Below, piece after piece: positions 15,244-27,355 of a stretch of DNA of 64,000 nucleotides. This stretch comes from Lepisosteus oculatus. Its lineage: Eukaryota > Chordata > Actinopteri > Semionotiformes > Lepisosteidae. The notes beneath the pieces are model-generated. The model saw only the letters and a program-made list of their open reading frames with translations, searched no databases and was not told the origin of the DNA. Every line of letters begins with the position of its first letter. Position 1 is the first letter of the stretch. Location of the stretch: positions 8,749,501 through 8,813,500 of the forward strand of contig NC_090711.1 of the NCBI RefSeq assembly GCF_040954835.1. The letters are read 5' to 3'. The position numbers and the translations under genes were made by a program.

Positions 15244-16508
15244 TTATGAATGGAACCTAAGAACTTTATTGGTAATTCTCAAGAGTGCAGTGTTACGAAA
15301 AACACCTGGAGGGAGGGGCACACACAATGTGTCACACAATTGTAAGATAGAACATTTTTAGTTTTAGCAGATTTGGAACACAATTGTTATCTGATCATTT
15401 AATTGATTTATTTGTTCCTCTTGCTGTTTTTGTTTGGTAACCCAATAAAGATAAATGTATGATAAAGATTTTATCGTGGCTGGATTTACTGGTGCTCATT
15501 TATATTTTTTTAAATTAAGAGTTTGTTTACCTTACATTCTTAACTACTTATGATACCAGAGGCATTTTTAGTTAGGTGACTGAGACTGGAAAAGTAAGTA
15601 CTATATAGAACCTACAACTAAGAAGCTGCTTCTACTTCTAGATTTTTGCTTTAGTTAAACAGTAAATTGCTAGGTACAATGCGCAATGCTTTAAATGTAG
15701 TTTATTATTTTCATAAAAGCTCAAAGAGAGGTTTCATTCTTTTTCTCAAAAAGAATGCAGGCTTTGCTTTTCTTTCTTTGATATAATCATGTGCAGAAAC
15801 TGAATGTAAGTGAATTCAAGTGAATGCAAGTATTTGCTCTTTAATTATTATATGCTTATCAGCATACTTCACAGAGCTAATTAATTAGTTACCACTGTTT
15901 CTACATTATTTGAAGTAAGTCTTAGGAAGTCAAGGTCAATGACATACCAAGTGCGAAACCAGTTACTTTCCTGCATTTAAGAAATATGATCATTTTAAAA
16001 AGAATAAACAACAAAGGTGTTTTTGGTTTGTTGTGTATTCTTTGAAGGATATTTATGATGCAAGCTAACAGTAAATGTGTTTCTGATCACAACACAACCA
16101 TCACAGTCATTACAGTAATGTTGCTTTGTCTTTTGCAAAATGTGTTTCTTAAAAAATCTGTGTCACAGCAATCCTAAGTTGTTTCTAGTGATTGTGCAGA
16201 AGTATTTGTTAGTAAAATACTTTGAGTTGTGCTGACAAAATGATTAGACGTTCTGCTCTTTATTTTTAAGAAAATTGAAAATCCATTACATTAGTCTGTA
16301 GGAGCTGTTTATGATTTCGTGTTTGAACATGTATTAAAGTAGGCTCTCTGTTCCTAGAAATAATTGCTGTATGAGTGCAAAGATCCCTACCCTGCTTATG
16401 GTTTCCTCACAGATAATAGCTACAGAAATAGCAAGCATATAGGAACAATTATACAGTAATACACCAGAATCTGCTCTGTAACAGCCATTCTAAATTGATG
16501 CTATTCAT

Positions 16509-16558
16509 CGTTAATGGTCTTTCTGTTGCAATCAACGTTAATGGTCTTTCTGTTGCAA
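16509..16558 (+). repeat. 27 bp tandem duplication
   Basis: The unit beginning CGTTAATGGTCTTTCTGTTG occurs at 16509 and 16536; the second copy is identical over 23 bases. Confidence 0.9.
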
Positions 16559-19057
16559 AACGAATAGATTCCTATGTGTAGATAGATTTCTATGTGTAAA
16601 AAGATTAATAATTGAATGGATTTCGCTGAGTAAGGAGCATTGCAAAGTGTCTTTGTGCCTCACAGTAACTAGTAGTTTAACTACTAACTAGTAGACCTTT
16701 TGGAATCGTCACATCAGCTGTAGGTACACTACAGTGGAAGTTTCAATGTAATAAGTTGTGTTAACTGTAATGATTATTTTATGTAACCTCTTGTTTGGAG
16801 GGACAATATACCACTTTCACTTTTATCATTCTCATTTAATTTGGTTTTGAAACTTATTGTACAATACTAGCTAAAACAATTCAGAGGACAAATATAGGGT
16901 GGATTAAATAAATCTGTATAATTGTTAAAAAAATATTTTTATTGATTATTTTAAATTGAGAAAGCCTTTTTAAGCTCATCGTTAAAAAGAATACTTGCAT
17001 TTCAAATCCTTCTTGCTCCTCCATTACATCTTTTCAGTGTAACAGTTGCCTTTCTGTGCTAATGCTAATTTTTAAGCCAAGCTTCCAATCAGAATGAAGT
17101 ATGAGTATTTAGTGTGATGAAAACAGTCGTACTGGCACTATGAAAAACCATGATTTCATTGTATGAAAAGCTGAATTATTTTTGGAGAGGAAAACCCCCT
17201 TGAATACATTTCCACTAAACAGTTAAAACAGTTTTACCGTTACAAAAATGTGAAAATCTCTTCATCAAGTGTGTCTCACTTAATGCGAGGTAAACGTTCC
17301 ATTGTCAGGTACTTTTCACAGGGATTTTCTTTCTTTTTAAAAAATTCTAATAACAGAGCTTCAATCTATCATATGATCCTGGGAAGTTTTGTTTCAAGAA
17401 AAACACAACTTTCAGCTAAATGAACTCATTCCGAAGTCTGAAGTGATCAGAACGTAAATGTTCCTTTACATAGCTGGAGTAATCAAGCATTACTGGTGTC
17501 TATAATTATTTCTTTATACTTTGCAAATGCTTTAGGTGTTTTGTATTAGTACTGTGTGTATTTTGTTGTCACTGTCTCCATGCTTCTTATAAATAATGAA
17601 GCATACTAAAGTTGGTTTAAAATAAAAAAGGCTTTTCATACAGGATGAAAAGTACACTGTATTTTTTCCTGATCTCCTTGTATCTAAAAAAAGAAATAAG
17701 TAGCTGAATTGCCCAATCATGCAATAGTTTTCTGCCATGGGCTAATGTCCACCTGGGGTCAGGCAAACTAGAATGCTCCTCATGCCACCATTACCAGCTT
17801 TCCAGGCATGATTAACAATGGCATGAACCCAAAGAATACAAGATTTCAAGCTGGGAACCCTGGGTTAATTAGGCATCAAGGGAGACCTTCATGAGTCCAG
17901 ACAAGTGTACAATGAACACCTACTGCTGTTCTGACAGTACAGACAATGGATCTGTTAACCTGAAGTTCTGCTTTAACTATTTTATAAATAATGGTGGCAT
18001 TAGTTTTAATAATTACAGACTTCAATCTGGTTTCGGAGATACATCATGTGTTATTATTGAAATGGGTTTCTTAACAGTGGGTTTTCCATCCCAGAAAACT
18101 TTACAGCTTGCTCTAGAATCAAGCAAGCTGTTCACTTCTACCAAGAACTGTTCACTTCTACCTTATAAAGGTATCTAGTACAAAAGCTGCTTGATATATT
18201 TGATGCATTGCTTGCCTTGCAAAGCACTAAGGAAATATAAACAATCAAGAAGAGAGAGAAACGCAAGCCAGAGTTAATAAAAATGATCCGGCCATTCTCA
18301 AAACTGTACATATTGTGGTTTAATTATAGTCCTAAAGTCAAGTCAGTTTCAATCAGGGAATATTTTGGATTTTTGTGAAAAAATTGTCTCCGGCCTCCCT
18401 GTATATACTTTGTTTCCATATTAGCCATTTCTTGCCCGTAAAAGTTTAAAAGTTTCCAGAATTCAGTGTGACTAAACTCGATATTCTTGAAGGAAAGAAA
18501 AGACGTTCCATGTTCCTCTCCGTAACACTTACATCAGCACCCCCCTACTTTAGTCCATATAAAATCAAGGGCAATTGAATGTGTTGAACAAGATATCATC
18601 TTTTCATCAAGAAGCCTGCCGTTCAGAAGTGGGTCATCTTACAAATATATCTTACAGGTATATTTACCAACTCAAAATGCTGTTTGGTCTCAAAAAGGTT
18701 ATTTCTTATTATATAGTCTTTCTATCCACAGTACCTTGACTGCAGGCTGTTTGCAAAGTACCTTTATTTGTATTACAGAACGATTCCTGTAGTCGGACTA
18801 CATTTAATCTTTTTCCAGCAGGTGTAGTTCTTTGTTGCCTTGTTTTTTCACGTGAAGTATGATGAAGAGTTTAAACTGGTCGGTTTTCCTATTAGTACTA
18901 CAGCTATTAAGCAAAGTGGCTTTGAACCTTTCTATTTGTGTATTTAGAGAATACTTTAACCTTAAGAACAAAAACTTCTCACTGAGTATTTGTACTCTCT
19001 CAAACCCGGAAACCGGTTCTTTATTAGTAATTTGGTTTTCTTATTATTTCTGTACAG

Positions 19058-19212
19058 GTGAGTAGCCAATCAGTGCAGAGTGACCCTTGGCCAATCAGTG
19101 ATGCTGTCCTACAGAACGAGCGTTTCTTTGAACCCTTGCTTCTCCGAAGAGGCCCATGTGACCTAAGCAGCCTGACCAGAAGGGGAGCACAGGCTTCTGC
19201 AAAGACGCCCAA
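19058..19212 (+). promoter_or_regulatory. 5' UTR part of the ataxin-1 family exon, with uORF and paired CCAAT boxes
   Basis: A pyrimidine-rich run ending in TGTACAG at 19057 is a plausible 3' splice site for a UTR exon, as in ATXN1, which has several non-coding 5' exons. The leader carries a 21-residue uORF (ATG 19101, TAA ending 19166) and a minimal ATG-TGA at 19156-19161. GCCAATCAGTG occurs at 19065-19075 and again at 19090-19100. Two CCAAT boxes 25 bp apart could instead mark a promoter. Which model is right cannot be told from sequence alone. Confidence 0.45.
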
Positions 19213-20712
19213 ATGACTTCAGCTCCAGATCGTGGCAAAGAATGCCTTCCGCCGAAGAAAAGGGAATTCCAAGCCTCGAGACAGAGCTCGTCTGAGCAGC
19301 ACCCGAAGGATGACTTCAAGCAGCCTCCACCCTACAGAAACCGAACTGGGGGGAAACTAACAGACAGCAAAGAACCGGCCAAAGGACCTCTGCTGGCCTC
19401 ACATTACAGTAAAGATCTGCTGCCACCACCTCCACCGCCACCACCTAAGTTTATACCGCCTGATTGGACGTTGCAGTGGCCTATCTCCTTTTTCTCCCAA
19501 CAGCAAGACCGCTATAGCTCTAGCCAGGTTGGAGACAAGCTTAGCTCAAGCTCACCAACTTGGAGGGAGCAGTGTGCAAGGTCTGTGGACCCAGCCGACT
19601 CCAACCTCAATCACTTGAGATGGAAACACAAACCAGGTCAAGTGATGCTCCACCAAACCAGAGGACCTAGTTCATACCATTCTAGCTTTGTTGCAAGTAC
19701 AAAGGATAATTGGGGATGCTTGAATCTGGGCAAGCAGACGTTAGGTCCCTCTGTCCTGTCACCTGGACCCCACTTCTCCCAGCAATCTGCTTATCCAAGA
19801 GATCGCATTCACGACAACAGGAAGTACTTTGCAGCAAAGGAGGTCAATGGCCTCGATGGGAGGGACAGCAGGCATGAGCACATCCGCAGGTCAATGCAGA
19901 GCCAAGAGTCTGACTACCACAGCAAGACGGAGTTCACGGTCTCTCACGGTGGCTATACCAATGGAAAGAGAAGACACCTGGGAGATCAGAAATGCCTGGC
20001 TGTGGTGTCAGCTAAAGACAGTCAGCCACTGGAAGTCCCTAAAGCACATTCCCCGCAGCAGGACAAGGACTCTTGCATCACAGTTAATACACTTTCAGGT
20101 GCAGCTACAGAAAAAAGGAGAGTCAATCACGAAGAACGGAATGCCTCCAGCTCCATGAACTCCATGGGCAGAGCTCAAATTTATTATGCCGTTCCGTCTC
20201 TGTATCCTGCTGCTCTGCAGGCACCGATAGCTTATCCAATTTACAGTCACCCTGGGCAGGTAATGGCTTTCGGACTGGAGACAGAAGCAGCACAGAAAAT
20301 GGTGATCTCAGGACTCTCTCCCCTAGACAGGAATGTGGAAATGATGAGAAGGGGAAGATCGCTCAGCCACAGTTTGGATCACTCTTCTGGAGCGCCTATT
20401 GACTACTCTTGTTCCTCGCCGGCAGGGTCTCGTTCACAGTCTTCTGCCACAGCCACCTCCAAGCCCTCTCCCACTTCCTCTCCTGCTCCACTTTCACCCC
20501 TGGTCCTGACGCACTTCACGAAGGGGTCCCTCATTCAGCTGAGCACTGGCGAGCTGAAGAACGTGGAGGACCTACAAACGGACGATTTCCTGCGCTCTGC
20601 AGCTGTGAGCCCCGAGTTTCACCTGAGCTTCTGCACCATCCAGCACATCTCCCCCAGCCCCAGCCAGGGCTGTGCTCACCTTCAAGTGCTGCTAGGAGAT
20701 CAGAAAGTACAG
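19213..20712 (+). CDS. Ataxin-1 family gene, coding exon 1 (residues 1-500)
   Basis: The start is the first in-frame ATG after an in-frame TGA at 19159. Its Kozak context is weak (C at -3, A at +4). The exon is 1500 coding bases and includes the N-terminal motif, a Ser/Pro-rich middle and the first half of AXH. Reading past the donor would add only seven residues before TGA at 20734, so intron retention would give a protein with half an AXH fold. Confidence 0.93.
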
Positions 20713-23700
20713 GTAGGCTTTGAGGGAGACCTGTGAGCTGTCATACTACAGTAAAACAGAAGAGAAATCTCTCTATTAGTATCTATGAAACATTTCAACG
20801 TTAAATTTATAACACTTGTTAGTAATGAAATAAAGGACTATATAATATAGCACTGGTTAGAAAAATAAAGGACACACAAACTCAGAATAAACAGTTGTAA
20901 AACACAGTTGAACAGCCAATATTTTCTCAATATGGCCCTCAACACTACTGAGATTAATTTTTGCCAAAATCTTGCATTCATATAAATCCCAGAGAAGGGA
21001 ATTAAAACCAGGGGGTTTCCACTTTAATAGAGCTAAAGTGATTCAACGAGCAGACTAGTGAATATTTGATATCTCATTCTCTTATATTCACATTGCAGTG
21101 CACTCATCATAACAAAGTTCTAGTAAAACTTATTACCATAAGAGAAAACACTATATATAAAACTATATATAAATATTTAATATTGAAGGGTCAGGATGTT
21201 TCCATTTTAAATTTTGAGACAGTGTTACAGTGTTATTAGTTAAAATAACATTACGATAAACTCAATTTAATTAGCAGATTAGCATTACTAGAAACACCTA
21301 CAGAACCATCTTCTGTTTAAAATCCTTATTTACAGAATGCATCTTGTTACCATAATGTAACTGTTAATACTTTCTGAGATTAAGATGTTCTTGGGTTTAA
21401 TAAATAAAAAAATATCCACTATTTTTCATTTTGTTATTGCTGTGAATATAAGAGCTTTAGAGTTAGTAGACCTGACTACTTTAGACAAGTGAATTTTATT
21501 GTGCATCACCAAAACAGCTTACAAATGTTCCCCACTTGACTTTTAGACAGGTTGAATATCCTTCTATGCAAACAAGTATCTCAAACATACAAGAACAGAA
21601 TTGAGTTAAGTATAACTTTTCACAAAAACATGTTACTTGTTAAATATATGCTTGTATATGTTGCTTCACGGTATTTTCTTAAAAATATAAGACGTTATGT
21701 ATGCTGTGTCTGAAAACTTTATAGAGAAGCACTAGTGTTATATTCTACTGGTACTGGCAAAGCCTAAACTGGGAATTTGCCTTTTAATTCCCTAATAAAA
21801 ATAATTTCTAATGAAAGAAAACATGACTGATGACTGACAGTATTTTATTTTAATAAAGTCAGTTAGGTTTTACCTTTTAAAACATATGGATATTATCAAG
21901 AACCTCTTTTTGTTTAGGAAGAATAAATGTTTGGGAACTAATAGATGACAGGTGTCTCTTGTTGGTCAGGTGTCTGTTGTTGGGTAATTAGGCACTAATA
22001 TAGTAGCTGTGGACAGCCTATTCTCTTGTTTTTCTTTGGACTCACTTTGGAGTCTGTAGTAGAAAACCAAACAACTTCCAGAAAAGAAAGCATTTTGATG
22101 CTAAATGAAAAATCTTACTCTGTAATGGGTACTGGGTACTGGACATTCCAAAATTAACCATTTGGAATAAAGGCAGGGGGGGGAATCCACTTGTGTAAAT
22201 ACTAATCAGCCAAGAAAAACATTTCAGTTGATGGCAGGCAAATTATCAGAGATGTCAAGGAAACCCCTAATACAACAGGCAGTGACAGTATCAAAATCCC
22301 ATTTTCAGAAGATTGAGACCATAAATTTACTGCATTACAGAACATGAACTCCGATCAACTCCGATCAACACCGAGAAAAAAACAGTTTCAAATTTGCTCA
22401 GAAGTAAAAAGAAAAGTTTTACTTCTAAAGTTTTACCGAGAGGTTTAAGCATAGTTTTATGGACAGATGAAGTCTCATACCAAAGTAATGAGAAAGAAAT
22501 TGATGAAATTTCAGAATTATCAACTTATCTATGAAGCATGTCTTGAGCGTGCATAGCAGCCTTGCTCATCTTTATTGATGATTTACCCAAAGATGGTGGC
22601 ATCAGAAAGAAAATTGAAGGTCACAGAAACATACTGCTTCTGTAGAAGAAAATGCTTCCATAGTTATTGGGAGGCACTTTACCATGCAGTATGACAATGA
22701 CCTAAAACGGATATCAATTCAACTAAGGAATTCAGCAGGAGAAATGGGAAAATATTCAATTGGTCAAGTGAATCTCGAGATTTAAATCCAATTGAGCATG
22801 CATTTTACATTTTGAAGAAGTAAACAAAATCAGAACCCCCTAAGAAATAGAAAAAATGCATCAAAGCATCTCACACAGAGTTTGGTGAACTAAAGAAGCC
22901 AAGTTTTCATGCAGTTATTGCATCAAAGGGATGTGCAAATACTAACTTTTAAATTACAATTGATTTAAAGTGAATGGGTCCCAATACTAATGGTTGTTTG
23001 AAATCGCTGTTGAGCACAAAGGATATTTTTGTTTTGATGTGCTCAACTATATGCACGGAGTTATCCAAAACTCAAACATCATATTGTTCTTCATTCACCC
23101 GTTTTCAAACTGCTTTATCCAATTCAGCATTGTGGGGGAGCCAGAGCCTATCCCAGAAAGCAACAGGTGCAAGGCAGGATACACCCTGGATGGGACACCA
23201 GTCCATCACAGGGTACATACAGATACAAACACTCACACCAGAGCCTGGTTCCCAGAAGCCAAATATGTATGTTTTTGAACTGTGGAAGGAACCCAGAGCA
23301 CCCACCTAAAACCCACACAAATAGGAGATAATGTATAAACTTTGTGTTGCTGGAATCCCTTGTCTGGAACTGAACCCAGGTCTCCAGAGTTAATTTAGCA
23401 ATTTCTAGCTTGTCTACATCTAGATCAGATCTAGAACATTGATAAATGAAAATGTATAATTTTACATTTTATTATGTAATATTACAATATTACAGTATTA
23501 CAATATTACAGATCAACAGTATATCTATCGGAACAAAATGTATGTCAGGTACACAGTGATCACATTTATTCATGTCTGTTAAATATGTTGAAAACAAGTT
23601 CTTTTTTGCAGTTTCACGAAGCCTCTGGAACTTTATTAAAGCTTCTGAAAGTCCCTTTTATTGCCACTGCATATCCAGTCAAAACCTGTAGTTATGTAGT

Positions 23701-25580
23701 AAGAGAATTTCCAAAATTCTGAGACTGAAAAAAATCTGAGGTTATGACTGGTCCAAATGGATTGGGACCATGTGTTGTGACGACAAAACAACAATTGCAC
23801 TCTTTGGACAGGGACATACTGTAAGTGCCAAAATGATTTCCATGCCCTCTATGAGCAAAGGGAAAAGTGTTTTGGAACTGTTTTGTGTTTTTATTCTCCA
23901 GTATTGGTTGTCCTTGCTAGAATCGTGACAAATGGATGCTACAGCACCACAGGGTATTTGAGCCCCAATCCTTGCGCCTTCTGTTGAGAACCAAGAAGCT
24001 TGGTCACAAAAGAGCTTTCAAACACATTAACCACTCAAAGCGCATAGCAAAAATGGAAGCTTCAGACTTCAGTCCCATACGGGATTTGCAGTATAAACTG
24101 AAGCGGTGTGCAAACACAAGCCATTCTGCTGAATGGAGGAGAAAATTACGAATGCCCATTGCTAAGAGCCCAAACTCTTTGTGTGGTTAGACTAAAGGAT
24201 GCACCTTCTCCCAGTTATCAAAGCCAAGAGAGGCTGCATGAAAAACCAATTGGCTGGATGTGAAATCTGACTATTATGCATCGGTAGGAGATACCTTAAC
24301 CAACTGACAAATCCTTTATGCGGTGTAAATTACATTCAAAGCTGTGCATGACAACACAGTATATAACACACTACAATTAGTGGATTACTTTTTTTCTTAT
24401 GTGCCATTCATGAACCTACATCAGTTGGATTTGGGCAGCAGTGTTGCTATTTGTTCACCGCTGGTCTTTAGATTATCTCTAAACTATTCATCCACAACTC
24501 TAGAGTGAATGTGCGCATCGTCTGGGAATGGCAATATAGTCACTTCGTGGTGCTGAAAAAAGGGAGGCTTTTAATATAGAAAGTGTCTTTACAGAAAGGA
24601 CAGAGAAGTGGAACCTTGAGTACAACTTTCACCTGCCTGAAAAATCATTTAAACTCCTCTTATTCTTTCTTCTCATCAATTTAAATCATTTTTTAAACTC
24701 TTTGTAAATACCTCTATATAAGATCTCCTCAAACATAAAAGAAATAACAAATTAAATTAAACATTCTGTATTCACTAATTTTGTGTTTTATTTGAATGAG
24801 GTATTCAGCAGTAGCTTTGATAACTTGTAAAATCTTTGTAACCTTTGTAGCCTTTGTAAGCCTTTTATGCCTTTCTAACCTAAGCAAGGTTGGGCCCTGC
24901 TGATTTTGACTGAAGAATTTTTTTCTTAATACAATTAGTGAAGTGGGTTTATCCACATGATCAGCTGCGTAGTGGGGTCAACTGGTGCAGAGTGGTTGCA
25001 ATGCGCCACTCAAGTGCGTGTTGCACTTCATTCACGGATGAAGTAGAACACCTCCTATATGTCCTACAATGACAAAACACCAAGAGATGCAAGCAGTTAA
25101 TATATCTCGTGTTTGTTTTTCTTCCAGGAGTTGCTGAAAGTCTTAGTTGAATACCCATTCTTTGTCCGCAATCAAGGCTGGTCTTCCTGTTGCCCACAGA
25201 GAACACTCCAGCTCTATGGACTTTCCTGTCATCAGCTCATGGTTGGAGATGTCTGCCTCGTGCTCACACCTGCACCCACACCCTCACCTGTGCCATCCAC
25301 AGACCATCAGGGCCAGACCAGTGGGAAGAACTTTGTCGTTCCGCCAAGCCGCCAGACAGACACTGCCCCACAGACCAGCACAGGGGCTGTGGAGAGAACG
25401 TCCAGGTCTGGAAATATGCCCCCTTCTTCTTCTACCCTGAGACTGACCACTGAGGACACAGTGACGTCGGACAAGCGTCAACAAAGCAGGAAAAGGCGAT
25501 GGTCAGCCCCAGAGTTTGTTGGAGCTCACAGGACCCCTGTAGATTTACCTCACAGTTCCAAACACGGAAAGCAGCAGTAG
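19213..25580 (+). CDS. Ataxin-1 family protein (ATXN1/ATXN1L paralog), whole coding span
   Basis: Join 19213-20712 and 25128-25580 gives 650 residues; the junction is CAG|GTAGGC to TTCCAG|GAG, phase 0. An ECLPPKKRE motif (residues 10-18) matches the N-terminal signature of ATXN1 and ATXN1L. A run of eight prolines is at 71-78. The AXH domain spans about 428-548, with TKGSLIQLSTGELKNVEDLQ on the first exon and VLVEYPFFV, QGWSSCCP and VGDVC on the second. RKRRWSAPE at 621-629 matches the ATXN1 nuclear-localisation, 14-3-3 and U2AF65-binding motif, so Ser626 corresponds to human Ser776. No polyglutamine tract is present. By family knowledge it should be a nuclear, Capicua-binding transcriptional co-repressor. 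It is shorter than human ATXN1 (815) and ATXN1L (689), and its last ~20 residues do not resemble the usual tail. Family assignment is sure; which paralog is less so. Confidence 0.93.
22240..22985 (+). mobile_element. Degenerate Tc1-like DNA transposon (transposase remnant)
   Basis: Translation of separated patches gives the DDE landmarks of Tc1-like transposases: VLWTDEV at 22454-22474 (first Asp), MQYDND at 22684-22701 (second Asp), and DLNPIEHAFYILKK from 22779 (Glu). A tail like the family end follows, FHAVIASKGCANTNF, shortly before 22950. Several stops and frame changes interrupt it, so it is not active. I did not find convincing terminal inverted repeats; the boundaries are approximate. 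Confidence 0.75.
23093..23400 (+). repeat. Family A dispersed repeat in the ataxin-1 family intron
   Basis: Contains AGCCTATCCCAGAAAGCAAC, GGCAGGATACACCCTGGATG, a CA-rich middle and GAACCCAGG near the end. The terminal segment is degraded. Confidence 0.7.
24957..25060 (+). repeat. SINE fragment (family B) just before the ataxin-1 family exon 2
   Basis: The body AGTGGTTGCAATGCGCCACTC and GTGGATGA-like segment resemble the body of the copy at 31800. It ends about 70 bases before the AXH exon acceptor. Confidence 0.45.
25128..25580 (+). CDS. Ataxin-1 family gene, coding exon 2 (residues 501-650 and stop)
   Basis: The exon opens after a pyrimidine-rich acceptor ending TTCTTCCAG and continues the AXH domain directly (ELLKVLVEYPFFV). 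A low-complexity Pro/Ser/Thr linker follows, then RKRRWSAPE and a short basic tail ending at TAG. Mammalian ATXN1 also splits AXH between its two coding exons just before VLVEYPFFV, so the intron position looks ancestral. Confidence 0.93.
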   Translation, partial: ELLKVLVEYPFFVRNQGWSSCCPQRTLQLYGLSCHQLMVGDVCLVLTPAPTPSPVPSTDHQGQTSGKNFVVPPSRQTDTAPQTSTGAVERTSRSGNMPPSSSTLRLTTEDTVTSDKRQQSRKRRWSAPEFVGAHRTPVDLPHSSKHGKQQ

Positions 25581-26560
25581 CAATCAAGTACTGCCAAAGA
25601 ACTGCCTCGTAAATGAGTGCTGTTGACTGTTCATTTCAAGAAGAAAAAGGAAGTTCTCAGGATTCAAGGTTGCAAGCAGCTCTATTCAGGCAGAAGCAAG
25701 TAAAATTATATAATCTTTTTTTTTTGTGCTCTGTAACAACAAGGGAACCAGATGCATCGTGTTTATGTTTTACCTGGGGAGTGTCTGGAATCAGAAGGGA
25801 AATTCTTTAAAGAAAGCGGAGACCTTTGCTAATACAATCAAACTAATTAATGTATGTGTTTCCATTTTTCCCCATAAATCACTGTCTCTTGCCCATAAAA
25901 ATAGTTTACTGCAGGATTTTTCATTTTTGTTAACCTAAACTCAGTGATCCCTTTTTTAAGAAAAATAGTATAAACACAATATTCAGATCTAAATAATGAT
26001 GTCAAATTGACAAACTGTTTCATTTATATGGAAAAGATGTAAATTGAATCAAGCAGACATTATTAATGAATTTGTCAAGCCTTTTCACTTCGTCCAATAT
26101 CCTGCTTCACTAAGCATTATCCTCCAATTTGTTCTTAACATTTTTTCAGAAAGAATTACAAAACAACACTAATGGAAGTTATGTAACAGACAGGCACAGT
26201 TCATATGGATTATTCCGAGTTGCTCTGTGCAAAAGTCATTCCTAACTTGCTTTCTGGCACTCATTAGTGTTTCTACAGCATGTATTGAGATATATGGTGC
26301 TACTAACATGTTGGAACACAATGCTTTGTGAATTTTTTCCCATGTTCGTTTGTGTTTGTGTATGTGTTACAATGCAGGGAAAACAACAAAATAATTTAGA
26401 TACGGGTATCCCTTATCCACCCAACTCTTTTAGTTTTTTGACTGAGAAAAGGTTTTTTTGTTTTATTTTCAAATGTTACAGCTATAAAATTGTATTTTTT
26501 AAATATTGGATCTGTAAAACATTGTTGGTTAGAAATAAAGAAAAGCTTTATAGATTTATA
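25581..26560 (+). other. Probable 3' UTR of the ataxin-1 family gene
   Basis: AT-rich sequence after the stop with no coding signal. AATAAA at 26534-26539 is the first convincing polyadenylation hexamer I noticed, about 950 bases after the stop. ATXN1 genes often have much longer 3' UTRs, so the real end may be further on. Confidence 0.35.
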
Positions 26561-27229
26561 AGTATACAGGGCTGTTTTTGGTACTCAAAATTGGACTCAA
26601 AACATATGCATTTGCTGCTTATCATTCAAAAACTGAGAGTAGATGTGCTTTGGTGTCATTAATTAAGTTGTCGTAAAAGGTGTCTTGGCAGCATTTTAAG
26701 AAGACTTAATTACTTTATTTTGGTAAATGTGCAACAACAGAAGTTTTCAATCAAGCTCTGGAGCAGAAGGACTTCACTCTTATAGGAATGTATAAGGGAA
26801 TGAAAATGGAAATGCTTACCATGAACTGATTTCAATGCCACCTGAAATCCGTGAACTGCAAGAAGAGATTAAGATCTGCAGAAGATTAGGAAAAAATCTG
26901 AAGTTTCTCCTTGCAGCTCTTATGTGCTGTAAACAAATAGCCAAGGTGAGCTCCATTCTTGGAATAATACAGGTGCCACATGCCAATGTTATCTTTTGTT
27001 ATTTTCCAAAACAAAACCATATACAGGTCCATACCAATGTAGTGTATGTACTGTAGTGTAAGCAACTCCCTAAGCCCTGTTTCCTACACACCACTACCTC
27101 AATTCTTTTCAGATAAGTATGTCAATGGGTTCATTAAAGTTTGGATATCCCTATGGTTAAGGCATTCTGGTATGGCTGCGGTGGTCTATCTCAGATCTGA
27201 AGTCTCCCTCCTCAATAAACGAAGCAGCT

Positions 27230-27355
27230 GAATGACTGTGGAAACCTGGTATTTTTACCAAGGCTGATGCACAGTCCATAGTGTTTGGTTTACGTAAAGC
27301 GCTTTGAGTGGAGTGTCCAGAAAGTGTAAGAAATTCCTAATTATTCTTATTAAAT
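27230..27355 (+). repeat. SINE (family B), 3' part
   Basis: Contains GTAAAGCGCTTTGAGTGGAG then TGTCCAGAAAGTGTAAG and an ATTATTCTTATTA tail, shared with the copy at 31800. Confidence 0.65.

Larger units (their letters stand above)
1..19057. other. Long AT-rich non-coding region upstream of the ataxin-1 family gene
   Basis: No ORF here resembles a known protein. The region carries fragments of the ~330 bp dispersed repeat (1523-1640, 4080-4240, 5265-5625, 7345-7440), short AT microsatellites near 11573, 12297 and 14637, a hexanucleotide array at 15181 and a 27 bp tandem duplication at 16509. Untranslated first exons of the ataxin-1 family gene may lie here, but I cannot place them. Confidence 0.6.
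20713..25127 (+). other. Intron inside the ataxin-1 family AXH domain
   Basis: A 4.4 kb GT-AG phase-0 intron, AT-rich. It holds a decayed Tc1-like transposase (22240-22985), one copy of the ~330 bp dispersed repeat (23093-23400), a short TATTAC-rich stretch near 23470-23515, and a SINE fragment ending about 70 bp before the acceptor. The small ORFs inside it match no family I recognise. Confidence 0.8.

Noticed and set aside
15146..15361. ORF with a Val-Tyr repeat
   Set aside because: A translation of the TGTATA microsatellite.
20713..20736. 507-residue single-exon reading of the ataxin-1 family gene
   Set aside because: The last seven residues come from reading into the intron; the AXH domain resumes exactly after the acceptor at 25127.
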